In this document: in pieces, positions 25,736 through 34,178 of the stretch | Layout: the number at the start of each line of letters is the position of its first letter | Position numbering within the stretch: the first letter of the stretch is position 1 | NCBI RefSeq assembly: GCF_036186745.1 | Contig: NZ_CP108086.1 | Span: forward strand, 7,316,001 to 7,380,000 | Length of the DNA: 64,000 bases | Reading direction: 5' to 3' | From: Microbispora hainanensis | GTDB lineage: Bacteria > Actinomycetota > Actinomycetes > Streptosporangiales > Streptosporangiaceae | Made by a program: the position numbers and the translations under genes | The notes under the pieces: generated by a model | Databases searched by the model: none | Seen by the model: the letters and a program-made list of their open reading frames with translations, nothing else | What the model was told of the DNA's origin: nothing

Positions 25736-26790
25736 CCGCGCCGCGCACGGTGCTGGCGGTGGACGGCGGCAACAGCAAGACCGACGTCGCCCTCGTCCGC
25801 GAGGACGGCACGGTGCTCGCCACGGCGCGCGGGCCCGCGTTCCTGCCGCAGAGCGCCGGTGCCGCCGCCGCGGTCGAGGTGATCGGCCGGACCGTGCGGC
25901 GCGCCCTCGCCGGCGATGCCGCCACGCCGCCGTACGCCGACCACGTCGCCGCCTACCTCGCGGGCGCGGACCTGCCGGTGGAGGAGGAGGTGCTGCGGGC
26001 CGAGCTGCTGACCCGCGGCTACGCCGCCGACGTCGCCGTGGGCAACGACACGTTCGCCCTGCTGCGGGCCGGGTCGTCCACCGGTTGGGGCGTGGCCGTC
26101 GTCTGCGGCGCGGGGATCAACGCGGTGGGGGTCTCCCCTGCCGGGCGGATCGCCCGGTTTCCTGCGCTGGGCCGCGTCAGCGGCGACTGGGGCGGCGGGC
26201 AGCATCTGGGCGAGGAGGCCTTCTGGCACGCCGTGCGCGCCGAGGACGGCCGCGGCCCCGCGACCGTGCTCACCGAGGTCGTGCGCGCCTGCTTCGGCAC
26301 CGCCACGGTCGAGGAGGCCGTCATCGGGCTGCACGTCGGCGACCTGCCGGCCGACCGGCTGCACGCCCTCGTGCCGCCCCTGCTCGCGGCCGCCGCGGAC
26401 GGCGACGCGGTCGCCGGGTCGCTGGTGGAGCGGCAGGCCGAGGAGATCGCGCTGCTCGGCGTCGTCGCCATGCGGCGGCTCGGCCTGCTCGCCGCGCCCT
26501 GCGAGGTCGTGCTCGGCGGCGGCGTGCTGACCGCCCGGCATCCCCTGCTGACGTCGCTGATCGAACGGCGCTACGCCGAACGCGCGCCGCTCGCCCGGCT
26601 CGTCATCGCCGACGTGCCGCCGATCGTGGGCGCCGCCCTGCTCGGCCTCGACCGCCTCGGCGCGCCCCCCGAGGCGTACGCGAGGGTGCGCGCGCACTTC
26701 CTCCGGGAGGACGGCGGCCGGGAGGACGGGAATTCTCAGCCCTCCGCGGCGTCCGCCTCCGGCTCCTTCTCGATCACCGGGGAGCGGTAG
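25732..26790 (+). CDS. csnK: Sugar kinase of the BadF/BadG/N-acetylglucosamine kinase family
   Basis: 352 residues. ASKHA fold: phosphate-1 LAVDGGNSKTDVALV, a VGNDTFALLRAG catalytic-loop region, VVCGAGINAVGV (phosphate-2), RVSGDWGGGQHLGEEAFWHA and VVLGGGVLTARHPLL (adenosine). The family includes GlcNAc and glucosamine kinases. GTG 25732 overlaps the csnH stop (GTGA). The last 55 bp overlap the 3' end of the convergent Lrp/AsnC gene. The tail after AHFLRED is hydrophilic and probably non-essential. Confidence 0.88.
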   Translation: MTAPRTVLAVDGGNSKTDVALVREDGTVLATARGPAFLPQSAGAAAAVEVIGRTVRRALAGDAATPPYADHVAAYLAGADLPVEEEVLRAELLTRGYAADVAVGNDTFALLRAGSSTGWGVAVVCGAGINAVGVSPAGRIARFPALGRVSGDWGGGQHLGEEAFWHAVRAEDGRGPATVLTEVVRACFGTATVEEAVIGLHVGDLPADRLHALVPPLLAAAADGDAVAGSLVERQAEEIALLGVVAMRRLGLLAAPCEVVLGGGVLTARHPLLTSLIERRYAERAPLARLVIADVPPIVGAALLGLDRLGAPPEAYARVRAHFLREDGGREDGNSQPSAASASGSFSITGER

Positions 26791-27209
26791 TCGTACGGCG
26801 TGCTCAGGACGACGGTCGTGCGCGTGCTGACGTTGGCCGACGCGCGGATCTGCTGGAGGAGCTCCTCCAGCGCCAGCGGGGAGGCGACGCGGACCTTGAG
26901 AATGTAACTTTCATCACCCGCGACGCTGTGACACGCCTCGATGGCGGTCAGATGGCTCAACCGCTCCGGCGCGTCGTCCGGGGCGGAAGGGTCGATCGGC
27001 TTGATCGAGACGAACGCGGTCAGCGGAAGCCCGATCTCGTCGTAGTCGACGAGAGCGGCGTATCCGCGGATGACACCACGCTTTTCCAGCCTGCGGACCC
27101 GCTGGTGCACCGCGGAGACCGACAGCCCGGTCTCCTTGGCCAGATCGGTGAAGCTCATCCGGCCGTCAGTCGCCAGCAGCGTGACGATTCGGCGATCGAT
27201 CTCCTCCAC
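26736..27209 (-). CDS. Lrp/AsnC-family transcriptional regulator
   Basis: 157 residues from GTG 27209. Winged helix EEIDRRIVTLLATDGRMSFT, LAKETGLSVSAVHQRVRRLE; C-terminal RAM/ligand-sensing domain AFVSIKPID to VLSTPYDYRSPVIEK. These proteins sense amino acids and form octamers. GTG 27209 was chosen because it starts the conserved domain. A TACCGT sequence 11 nt upstream could be a -10 of a leaderless transcript. A GTG at 27266 is in frame. Target genes are unknown. Confidence 0.87.
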   Translation of the reverse strand: MEEIDRRIVTLLATDGRMSFTDLAKETGLSVSAVHQRVRRLEKRGVIRGYAALVDYDEIGLPLTAFVSIKPIDPSAPDDAPERLSHLTAIEACHSVAGDESYILKVRVASPLALEELLQQIRASANVSTRTTVVLSTPYDYRSPVIEKEPEADAAEG

Positions 27210-27296
27210 CCCAGCAACGGTAGCGCCGCCCAGGACCGTCTCGTCCCGAAGCCACCGAAATGCCACCCAACCAGGACCGGCGGCAGGCGCCCGAGA

Positions 27297-29072
27297 TCAC
27301 GCGTCAGCGGCCAGCGCCCTCACGTCGGGGTGCACGCCGGGAGTCGCCGTCACGAGCGCGGCGAGCGAGCCCAGGATCGTCACGGGCCGCGTCCTCGACG
27401 CCTCCACGGCGGCCAGGTAGCGCCAGGCCACCAGCTCGGCCACGTCGCCGCGCGCGTCCGGGTCCACCCAGGCCGTGGCGATCATCCCCAGCAGGGCCGC
27501 CTCGGTCACCCAGTCCTCCGGCCCGTACGCCAGGTCGGTCAGCACGCTCCTGCGCTCGGACTCCGCCCACGCCTGGCCGGCCTGGTGGTGGGCGATGCCA
27601 AGGCAGGCCCACGCCTGGACCTGCCTGATCCACAGCGGCACGGCCGCGGGCTCGCCGTACGGCGACAGCGGCGGGTGGGCGAGCACGCCGAGCAGATCGT
27701 CGAGAGACAGGCCCGACAGGCGCACGGCGTGGTCGTAGGCGGCCGGCAGGTGCGGCCAGCGCAGCGCCGCGACGGCGGCGACGGCCTCCTGCGCCTCCCC
27801 GGACGGCGGCGGCACGGCGGGCACGGCCGTCATGTCCTCATAACGCCACACCCGCCGGACCACGCTCCGCACCGGGCCGTGGCCGTACACCTCGGGCACG
27901 GTCAGCCGCGCGTCGGGCTGCGGCGCGTCGGCGACCGTCACCTCGAAGCCGGGCACGACCAGCGAGAAGGCGAGCAGCGCGCTGGGCGGCTCGGGGGCGG
28001 AGACAGTGAGCGCGCCGCCGACCGGGACGTCCTCCTGCTCCACCACCTGGTAGAGCACGTCGATCACCGACTCCGTGGGGCCGGGGACGCGGCCCAGCCA
28101 CAGGCGCAGCCCGCAGTGCTCGCCGAGCACCGCGTCGCCGTGCTCGTTGCCGGGGTCGTCGCGCAGGTGGTCGGCGAGCTCCACCAGATGGCGGACGTCC
28201 CCGTCGCGCTCGAAGCGCATGCCGCAGGCGGCCGGATAGGCGTTCGGGTGCCTGGGCTCGCGCCGCAGCGCGCGCTCCACCCACTCCAGGCCCTCCTCCG
28301 GGCGGCCGCTGCTGTGCAGCATCTCGCCGATGTCGGTGTACAGGGCCAGGTTGGCGGGGTCGTGTTCCAGCGCCCGCACCATGGCCCGCTCGGCCTCGGG
28401 CCACCGCTGCAGGTCGCGGCAGGCGTATCCCTCGGCCAGGGCGGCCTGGAAGGACGGCGTGAGCGCGTAGGAGCGGGCGGCCAGGTCCGCCGCCTCCTCC
28501 GCCTCCCCCACCCGGCGCAGGAGGAGCGAGGCCAGCCACAGCAGCGACGCGTCGTCCGGGTGGGCGCGCAGCCCGCCCCGCACCAGGGCGACGTACGGCG
28601 CCAGCGCCTCGCGGCCGTCCTCCGGCACGGTGCCGGGCAGCCCGGAGGCCAGCAGCGAGACGAGCGAGCACAGGTCGCCGGGCGGGATCCGCCCGGGCAG
28701 CTCGGGGTCGAGCACCCACGGGACGTGCGCCCAGCGTCCCTCCGGCTCGTGCCGCTGCACCGAGATCAGCAGGCGCAGCGCGGGCACGTGCTCGCCCCGC
28801 GCGGCCAGCGCGTGGGCGCGGGCCAGCGCGGTGCCGAGGAAGACCGGCTCGTCCAGGGGGAACAGGTCCGGTCCGCCGCCCGGCCCGGCCAGCAGCCGCG
28901 CCAGCATCTCGTGCGCCTCGGGCAGGGCGGGGTCGCAGGCCAGCGCCGCCGCGACGTGCCCGGCGGCGTGCCCGGTCTCCCCGTCGGCCAGGGCCAGCCG
29001 CGCCATGCTGACCTCGCCCTCGGCCTGGGCGCGGGGATCGTCCATGCCCTCGTCGATGCCCTCGTGCGTCAT
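27297..29072 (-). CDS. Large TPR-containing hypothetical protein
   Basis: 591 residues, cytoplasmic, no signal. Helical repeats of TPR type are visible at ~20-60 (ARLALADGETGHAAGHVAAA), ~165-215 (EEAADLAARSYALTPSF) and ~215-290 (WPEAERAMVRALEHDPANLA; RPEEGLEWVERALRREPRHP). The C-terminal ~200 residues are a second helical region of unknown class. Such proteins act as scaffolds; no partner can be read from the context. ATG 29072 follows GGAGG. Not otherwise recognised. Confidence 0.7.
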   Translation of the reverse strand: MTHEGIDEGMDDPRAQAEGEVSMARLALADGETGHAAGHVAAALACDPALPEAHEMLARLLAGPGGGPDLFPLDEPVFLGTALARAHALAARGEHVPALRLLISVQRHEPEGRWAHVPWVLDPELPGRIPPGDLCSLVSLLASGLPGTVPEDGREALAPYVALVRGGLRAHPDDASLLWLASLLLRRVGEAEEAADLAARSYALTPSFQAALAEGYACRDLQRWPEAERAMVRALEHDPANLALYTDIGEMLHSSGRPEEGLEWVERALRREPRHPNAYPAACGMRFERDGDVRHLVELADHLRDDPGNEHGDAVLGEHCGLRLWLGRVPGPTESVIDVLYQVVEQEDVPVGGALTVSAPEPPSALLAFSLVVPGFEVTVADAPQPDARLTVPEVYGHGPVRSVVRRVWRYEDMTAVPAVPPPSGEAQEAVAAVAALRWPHLPAAYDHAVRLSGLSLDDLLGVLAHPPLSPYGEPAAVPLWIRQVQAWACLGIAHHQAGQAWAESERRSVLTDLAYGPEDWVTEAALLGMIATAWVDPDARGDVAELVAWRYLAAVEASRTRPVTILGSLAALVTATPGVHPDVRALAADA

Positions 29073-29148
29073 GCGTCCTCCGATCCGGCAGTCGTGATCA
29101 TCACTCTGCCAGAGCGGGCCGGCGCGGCGCAGAGCACGATCGCGGGCA

Positions 29149-30276
29149 TCAGTCCACGACGACCAGGTCCCTGGTCGTGTGGTTCACCCGCTCTCCGGCG
29201 GTCTCGCCGCAGACGACGATGTCCTCGATCCGGGCGCCGTGCCGTCCGGGCAGGTAGATGCCCGGCTCGACGGAGAACGCGAACCCGGGCCGCAGCTCCT
29301 CGGTGTTGCCCGCGACGATGTACGGCTCCTCGTGGGTCTCCAGGCCGATGCCGTGCCCGGTGCGGTGGACGAAGTATTCGCCGTACCCCGCCTCGGTGAT
29401 CACCTCGCGGGCGGCGGCGTCCACCGACTCACAGGTCACGCCGGGCCTGACGTGGGCGCAGGCGGCCTCCTGGGCGCGCTTGAGCACCTCGTAGTAGGCC
29501 ACATAGTCGGCCGGGGGCTCGCCCACGCAGTAGTTGCGCGTGGAGTCCGAGCAGTAGCCGCTCGGCATGACGCCGCCGATGTCGACCACGACGGGCTCAC
29601 CGGGCCGGATGACGCGGTCGCTCAGCTCGGCGTGCGGGCTGGCGCCGTTCGGGCCCGAGCCCACGATCACGAAGTCGACCCGGGCGTGTCCCGAGTCGAT
29701 GATCGCTTCCGCGATGTCCTTGCCGACCTCGCGCTCGGTGCGCCCGGCCTTCAGAAACTGGGGCACCAGGTTGTGCACGGCGTCGATGGCCGCGCCCGCC
29801 TCCGCGAGCGCCGCCTTCTCCGCGGGCGACTTGCGCATGCGCAGGTCACGCAGCACGCTCCCGGCGAGCACCTGCTCGGCCTCGGGCATGACCGCGCGGA
29901 ACCGCAGTGACTGCATCGCCCACATGCGGTCGGCGAGCCCGACCCTGGCCACCGGGCCCAGGCGGCGGGCCACCTCGGCGTACGGGTCTTCGGTCTCGTC
30001 CCACGCGACGAACTCGATGCCGAGCCGGGAGGCGGGCGAGTGCTCGGCGGCCGGCAGCTCCAGGCGCGGCACCATCAGGAACGGCTCGCCGGACGCCGGC
30101 ACGACCAGGCAGGTCAGCCGCTCCAGCGGCAGCGCGTCATAGCCGGTCACGTAGCGCAGGTCGGGGCCCGGCGTCAGCAGCAGCGCGTCGAGGCCCGCGC
30201 GTTCGACGGCCTCGCTCACCGCGGCGGGACGGGTCGTGGGATACAGGTCGGAGGGCTCCAAGGACGTCGTTGTCAC
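29149..30276 (-). CDS. M24-family Xaa-Pro peptidase
   Basis: 375 residues. N-terminal creatinase-like domain (LLLTPGPDLRYVTGYDALP) and C-terminal pita-bread domain. The five metal ligands appear in order: Asp in VVVDIGGVMPSGY, Asp in CSDSTRNYCVG, His in HRTGHGIGLETHEEPY, Glu in FSVEPGIYLPG, Glu in ARIEDIVVC. Cleaves X-Pro N-terminal bonds with two Mn/Co ions. It is divergent from the phosphatase gene. Specificity (aminopeptidase or dipeptidase) is not settled by sequence. Confidence 0.9.
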   Translation of the reverse strand: MTTTSLEPSDLYPTTRPAAVSEAVERAGLDALLLTPGPDLRYVTGYDALPLERLTCLVVPASGEPFLMVPRLELPAAEHSPASRLGIEFVAWDETEDPYAEVARRLGPVARVGLADRMWAMQSLRFRAVMPEAEQVLAGSVLRDLRMRKSPAEKAALAEAGAAIDAVHNLVPQFLKAGRTEREVGKDIAEAIIDSGHARVDFVIVGSGPNGASPHAELSDRVIRPGEPVVVDIGGVMPSGYCSDSTRNYCVGEPPADYVAYYEVLKRAQEAACAHVRPGVTCESVDAAAREVITEAGYGEYFVHRTGHGIGLETHEEPYIVAGNTEELRPGFAFSVEPGIYLPGRHGARIEDIVVCGETAGERVNHTTRDLVVVD

Positions 30277-30486
30277 GCGACCAATCTAACCAGCACCGCA
30301 TCAGACGACGTACGCAGGTGCGTGTACCACAGCCGCCACGCGGGCGAGCTCCGCTGGGCTCTGGCTTATTCCACGCCATAGAAGAAAAGCAACCCCTGGG
30401 TGGATGCGAGACTGCTACGCTCCGCGTCAGGACGATCACAGATCGTCCGTACGGCAAGTGCAAGAGCAACATCGAGAGCGAGACAA

Positions 30487-31398
30487 ATGGTCGGCGTAGT
30501 GGGCGGCACGAGGCCCGCCCTTCCCCCCGCGGACGACCGCGATCCGGGCACCACGCCCGGCGCCGTCCCCGCCGGCACCCGCATGATCCAGAACGGCATG
30601 ATCCAGGACCTGGCCGGACGGCGGTGGGCGGAGCGCCGGGACCGCGTGGCCGAGGAGCGCCGGGTCACCCTGGCACTGCGGGAGGCGATCCTGCCCGAGC
30701 CCGGCGCGTCGATCGACCTGCCCTACGCCCGGATCGCGGTCCGCTACGTCCCGGCGGGCCGAGCGTCGAGCCTCGGAGGGGACTGGTACGACGCCGCGCC
30801 GTTGCCCGACGGGCGCATGTTCCTCGCGGTGGGCGACGTGTCGGGGCACGGCCTGCCCGCGATCGCCGAGATGGCCCAGCTTCGTCACGCGCTGCTCGGC
30901 CTGAGCATGACGGGCGCCTGCCCCGGCAGGCTGCTGACGTGGCTGAACACCCTCGTCCTCACCCGGCTGGACGACACGACCGCGACGGCGGTGTGCGGCC
31001 ACTTCGATCCGGCGACCCGCCTTTTCACGTGGGCACAGGCGGGCCACCCCGCCCCGATCCTGGTGCGTCGCGGGGGCGCGCGCCAGCTCGGGGCGCCCCG
31101 GGGGGTCGTGCTCGGGGCGACGTCGAGCCTGCCGTACGGGGTGGCCGACGTCCGCCTCGAGCCCGGCGACCTGCTGCTGATGTTCACCGACGGCCTGGTC
31201 GAGCGCCGCTCGCGCGACATCGGCGCCGGGGTGTCCCTCATCCTGGACGCGGCCGTGACGACCGGGCTCGGCACGGCCGGAGCGGACCTCGACGCGGGCC
31301 TCGACCGCCTGCTTGAGGCCATCGGCGGCCCCAACCCCGAGGACGACACCTGCCTGCTGGCCGTGGCGGTGACCGAAGAGGGTCCGCAGCGCGCCTGA
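30487..31398 (+). CDS. SpoIIE/RsbU-type PP2C serine phosphatase
   Basis: 303 residues. Catalytic domain ~90-300: LGGDWYDAAPLPDGR, FLAVGDVSGHGLPAIAEMAQ (metal Asp residues), LLLMFTDGLVERR, NPEDDTCLLAV. The N-terminal ~80 residues hold a short coiled coil (RRWAERRDRVAEERRVTLAL) but no sensor domain. Such phosphatases act on anti-sigma-factor antagonists in stress signalling; partners are not encoded nearby. ATG 30487 chosen because an upstream in-frame GTG (30400) gives an unstructured Arg-rich leader. Confidence 0.85.
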   Translation: MVGVVGGTRPALPPADDRDPGTTPGAVPAGTRMIQNGMIQDLAGRRWAERRDRVAEERRVTLALREAILPEPGASIDLPYARIAVRYVPAGRASSLGGDWYDAAPLPDGRMFLAVGDVSGHGLPAIAEMAQLRHALLGLSMTGACPGRLLTWLNTLVLTRLDDTTATAVCGHFDPATRLFTWAQAGHPAPILVRRGGARQLGAPRGVVLGATSSLPYGVADVRLEPGDLLLMFTDGLVERRSRDIGAGVSLILDAAVTTGLGTAGADLDAGLDRLLEAIGGPNPEDDTCLLAVAVTEEGPQRA

Positions 31399-31417
31399 CA
31401 GGCGTGACAATGGCAGG

Positions 31418-32314
31418 GTGCTGATGCTTCTCGACACCCCGTCGCTGTACTTCCGCGCCTTCTACGGGATCCCGGAGTCGGTGACCTCGCCGGACGGCAT
31501 GCCGGTCAACGCGGTGCGCGGGCTCCTCGACATGATCGCCACCCTGGTCCGGCAGCACTCTCCCGCCCAGATCGTGGCCTGCATGGACGCCGACTGGCGG
31601 CCGGCGTTCCGGGTGGCCGCGATCCCGTCCTACAAGGCGCACCGGGTGGCGAGCGGCGACGAGGAGGAGGTGCCGGACACGCTGGCCCCGCAGGTCCCGG
31701 TCATCGAGGAGGTGCTCGACGCGCTCGGCATCGCCCGCGTCGGCGTCGCCGGATACGAGGCCGACGACGTGATCGGCACCTACGCGACCGCCGCGACCGG
31801 CGCCGTGGACATCGTCACCGGCGACCGCGACCTGTTCCAGCTCGTCGACGACGAGAAGCCCTGCCGCGCCCTTTACACAGTAAGGGGAATCCGCAACCTC
31901 CAGATCATCGACGAGGCGTTCGTCCGGGAGAAGTACGGCATCCCGGGCCGGGCGTACGCCGACTTCGCGACGCTGCGCGGCGACCCGAGCGACGGCCTGC
32001 CCGGTGTCGCCGGCATCGGCGAGAAGACTGCGGCGGCCCTCATCACTCGCTTCGGGTCGCTGTCCGCGCTGCTCGCCGCGCTGGACGACGGGAGCACCGA
32101 CGGCTTCCCCGCGGGCGCGCGCAACAAGCTCGCCGCCGCCCGCGACTACCTGGAGGTCGCCCCCGCCGTGGTCCGGGTGGCCCACGACGCCCCCGTCCCG
32201 GACGTCGACATCACGCTGCCCACCGCGCCGCGCGACCCCGAGCGGCTGGTCGCGCTGTCGGAGAAGTACGGCCTCGACAGCCCGCTCAATCGCCTGCTCG
32301 CCGCCCTGTGGTAG
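31418..32314 (+). CDS. 5'-3' exonuclease (flap endonuclease-like, PolA N-domain family)
   Basis: 298 residues. LLDTPSLYFRAFYG, VACMDADWRPAFR, VAGYEADDVIGTYATAA (acidic metal site), DIVTGDRDLFQLVDD, and the helix-hairpin-helix LPGVAGIGEKTAAALITRFG. Stand-alone ExoIX-type enzyme that removes RNA primers or flaps. The key acidic residues seem intact. GTG 31418 lies 19 bp after the phosphatase stop. Confidence 0.9.
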   Translation: MLMLLDTPSLYFRAFYGIPESVTSPDGMPVNAVRGLLDMIATLVRQHSPAQIVACMDADWRPAFRVAAIPSYKAHRVASGDEEEVPDTLAPQVPVIEEVLDALGIARVGVAGYEADDVIGTYATAATGAVDIVTGDRDLFQLVDDEKPCRALYTVRGIRNLQIIDEAFVREKYGIPGRAYADFATLRGDPSDGLPGVAGIGEKTAAALITRFGSLSALLAALDDGSTDGFPAGARNKLAAARDYLEVAPAVVRVAHDAPVPDVDITLPTAPRDPERLVALSEKYGLDSPLNRLLAALW

Positions 32315-32324
32315 ACGCGGGCAC

Positions 32325-32500
32325 CGGCAGATCGAGACGTCCATCCGCGCCCGCATCCGGGCCGGCCGGATGCGAGCGGGCGCGTCGCTGCCACCCACCC
32401 GCACCCTCGTGACAGGCAAGCAGCTCGTCGCCGAGTGTTACCTCGTCAGCCGGTCAGTCGGTTACCCAGGCCGCCGCCTCGATGCCGCCGACCCGCGCGG
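32325..32500 (+). pseudogene. Remnant of a MocR/GntR-type regulator DNA-binding domain
   Basis: Immediately after the exonuclease gene, one frame reads IRARIRAGRMRAGASLPPTR, then TLVTGKQLVAECYLVSRSVG. This matches the start and the end of a MocR-type winged helix (RAGRLRAGDRLPPTR ... LVAEGYLVSR), but about 15 residues in the middle, including the recognition helix, are missing. No start codon, effector domain or continuation follows before the convergent transporter gene at 32558. Confidence 0.55.
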
Positions 32501-32557
32501 GCCCCGCGGCTTCGACGGCACAGCCGGCCGCGCGGTGCGCGGCCATCGGCCGCTGCG

Positions 32558-33805
32558 TCATCCGGCTGTCTCGTACCAAACGAGAGCGCAGTTCAGCACC
32601 GTGACGGCGGAGGCGCAGGCCGCCGCGCACACCGTGGTGACGGGCCGGTTGACCAGGCGGCCCATCAGGTCGCGCCGGTGTGTGAACATCACCAGCGGCC
32701 ACAGCGCGAACGGGATCCCGAAGCTCAGCACGACCTGCGAGATCACCAGGACACGTCCGGGTTCGGCGCCGGCGGCGAGTACGGCCATCGCGGGAACCAG
32801 GGTGGCCAGACGACGCATGGACAAGGACGACCAGCGGCCCAGGAAGCCCTCCGCGATCACCGTGCCGGCATAGGTGCCGACGGAGGTCGCCGCCAACCCC
32901 GAGGCCAGCAGGGCGAGGGCGAAGAATGCCGCCGGCACCTGGCCCAGACCGGCGGCGAGGCCTCTGTACGCCCCCTCCAGAGAGGCGCCGACGGCGGGGC
33001 TGAGCGCGGCGGCGCCGATGGCCAGTATGGCCGCGTTCACCATGCCGGCCAGGCCCATCGCGGTCAGTACGTCGAGCCGGGTGGCCCGCAGCAGCTCGCG
33101 ACCGCGACCGCGGGGCTCGCCGTGCCGGTCCCTCAGCAGCGCACCGTGCAGATAGATCGCGTGCGGCATCACCGTCGCGCCAAGGATGCCACACGAAAGG
33201 AACAGGCTGTCGGTGCCGGAGAGTCCGGGGACAAGCCCTGAGACGAGGCCGTCGAGAGAGACACCGCCGTCGAAGGCGGTGAAGACGAACCCGACGAGTA
33301 TCACTGCGAGCAGGGCGATGACGACGGCTTCGAATCGCCGCTGTCCCCGCCGTGACTGCACCACGAGCATCACCCAGGACACCGCTCCGGTGATGAGGCC
33401 GCCGGCGACGAGAGGGGTCCCGAAGAGCAGGTGCAGCGCGACGGCGCCCCCCACGACCTCAGCGAGGTCGGTGGCGATGGCCACGGTCTCCGCCTGAGCC
33501 CACATCGCAAGGCGGGCCGGACGGCGCAGGCGCCGTGCGCAGATCTCGGGCAGGGTGGCCCCGGTGGCGATGGTGAGTTTGGCGGACAGGTACTGCACGA
33601 GCATCGCCATGATGTTCGCGCCTGCCAGCACCCATAGGAGCAGGTAGCCGTGACGTGCCCCCGCCGTGATGTTCGTGGCCACGTTTCCCGGGTCGACGTA
33701 GGCGACGGCCGCCACGAAGGCGGGGCCCGTCATCCGGAGCAGGGCCGGGGTCCGGAAAACCGCGGTGGTGGCCGTCCGCGCCTCCCGCGGATGCGTGATC
33801 GTCAT
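32558..33805 (-). CDS. mntH: Nramp-family divalent metal transporter
   Basis: 415 residues with about eleven membrane helices. Metal-site motifs are present: VDPGNVATNITAGARHGY in helix 1 and ATVMPHAIYLHGALL in helix 6. It imports Mn2+ (and possibly Fe2+) with protons. ATG 33805 overlaps the ferredoxin stop by 4 bp (ATGA), so the two are coupled. Upstream Arg/Pro-rich codons in the same frame are not homologous. The protein ends at ALVWYETAG. Confidence 0.88.
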   Translation of the reverse strand: MTITHPREARTATTAVFRTPALLRMTGPAFVAAVAYVDPGNVATNITAGARHGYLLLWVLAGANIMAMLVQYLSAKLTIATGATLPEICARRLRRPARLAMWAQAETVAIATDLAEVVGGAVALHLLFGTPLVAGGLITGAVSWVMLVVQSRRGQRRFEAVVIALLAVILVGFVFTAFDGGVSLDGLVSGLVPGLSGTDSLFLSCGILGATVMPHAIYLHGALLRDRHGEPRGRGRELLRATRLDVLTAMGLAGMVNAAILAIGAAALSPAVGASLEGAYRGLAAGLGQVPAAFFALALLASGLAATSVGTYAGTVIAEGFLGRWSSLSMRRLATLVPAMAVLAAGAEPGRVLVISQVVLSFGIPFALWPLVMFTHRRDLMGRLVNRPVTTVCAAACASAVTVLNCALVWYETAG

Positions 33806-34140
33806 GGCGCTTCGGGGAGCCGCGCCGGGTTCGGGGGAAGCCCGATGACCGGCTCGACGTCTCTGCCGAGACTGCCGACCGTGCTCGCCCCACCGGGCGT
33901 GCCGAGCTGGGCGAAGAACTCCGCGTTGGCCCGCGTGTAGACCGACCACTCATCGGGGACGTCGTTCTCGTAGAAGACCGCGTCGACCGGGCAGACCGCC
34001 TCGCAGGCGGCGCAGTCGACACACTCCAGCGGATGGATGTACATCATGCGCCGCCCCTCGTAGATGCAGTCGGCGGGGCATTCGTCGACGCACGCCCGGT
34101 CGAGGACGTCGACGCACGGTTCAGCGATCACGTAAGCCAT
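33802..34140 (-). CDS. fdxA: Ferredoxin of the FdxA 7Fe/8Fe type
   Basis: 112 residues. The first cluster region CVDVLDRACVDECPADC (C9, C17, C21, C25) has the spacing of a 3Fe-4S/4Fe-4S site; the second is CVDCAACEAVC followed by Pro. The extended C-terminus (DEWSVYTRANAEFFAQLGTP) is typical of actinobacterial FdxA, an electron donor to P450s and other redox enzymes. ATG 34140 lies 38 bp after the MFS gene stop. Direct overlap with an Nramp gene is unusual. Confidence 0.92.
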   Translation of the reverse strand: MAYVIAEPCVDVLDRACVDECPADCIYEGRRMMYIHPLECVDCAACEAVCPVDAVFYENDVPDEWSVYTRANAEFFAQLGTPGGASTVGSLGRDVEPVIGLPPNPARLPEAP

Positions 34141-34178
34141 TGAGACTCCCATTCGAATGGGGGATCTGCGTGTGTCGT

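Noticed and set aside
26085-29399. An ~1100-codon plus-strand frame across csnK, the AsnC gene and the TPR gene
   Set aside because: It is out of frame with csnK and antisense to two genes with recognisable domains.
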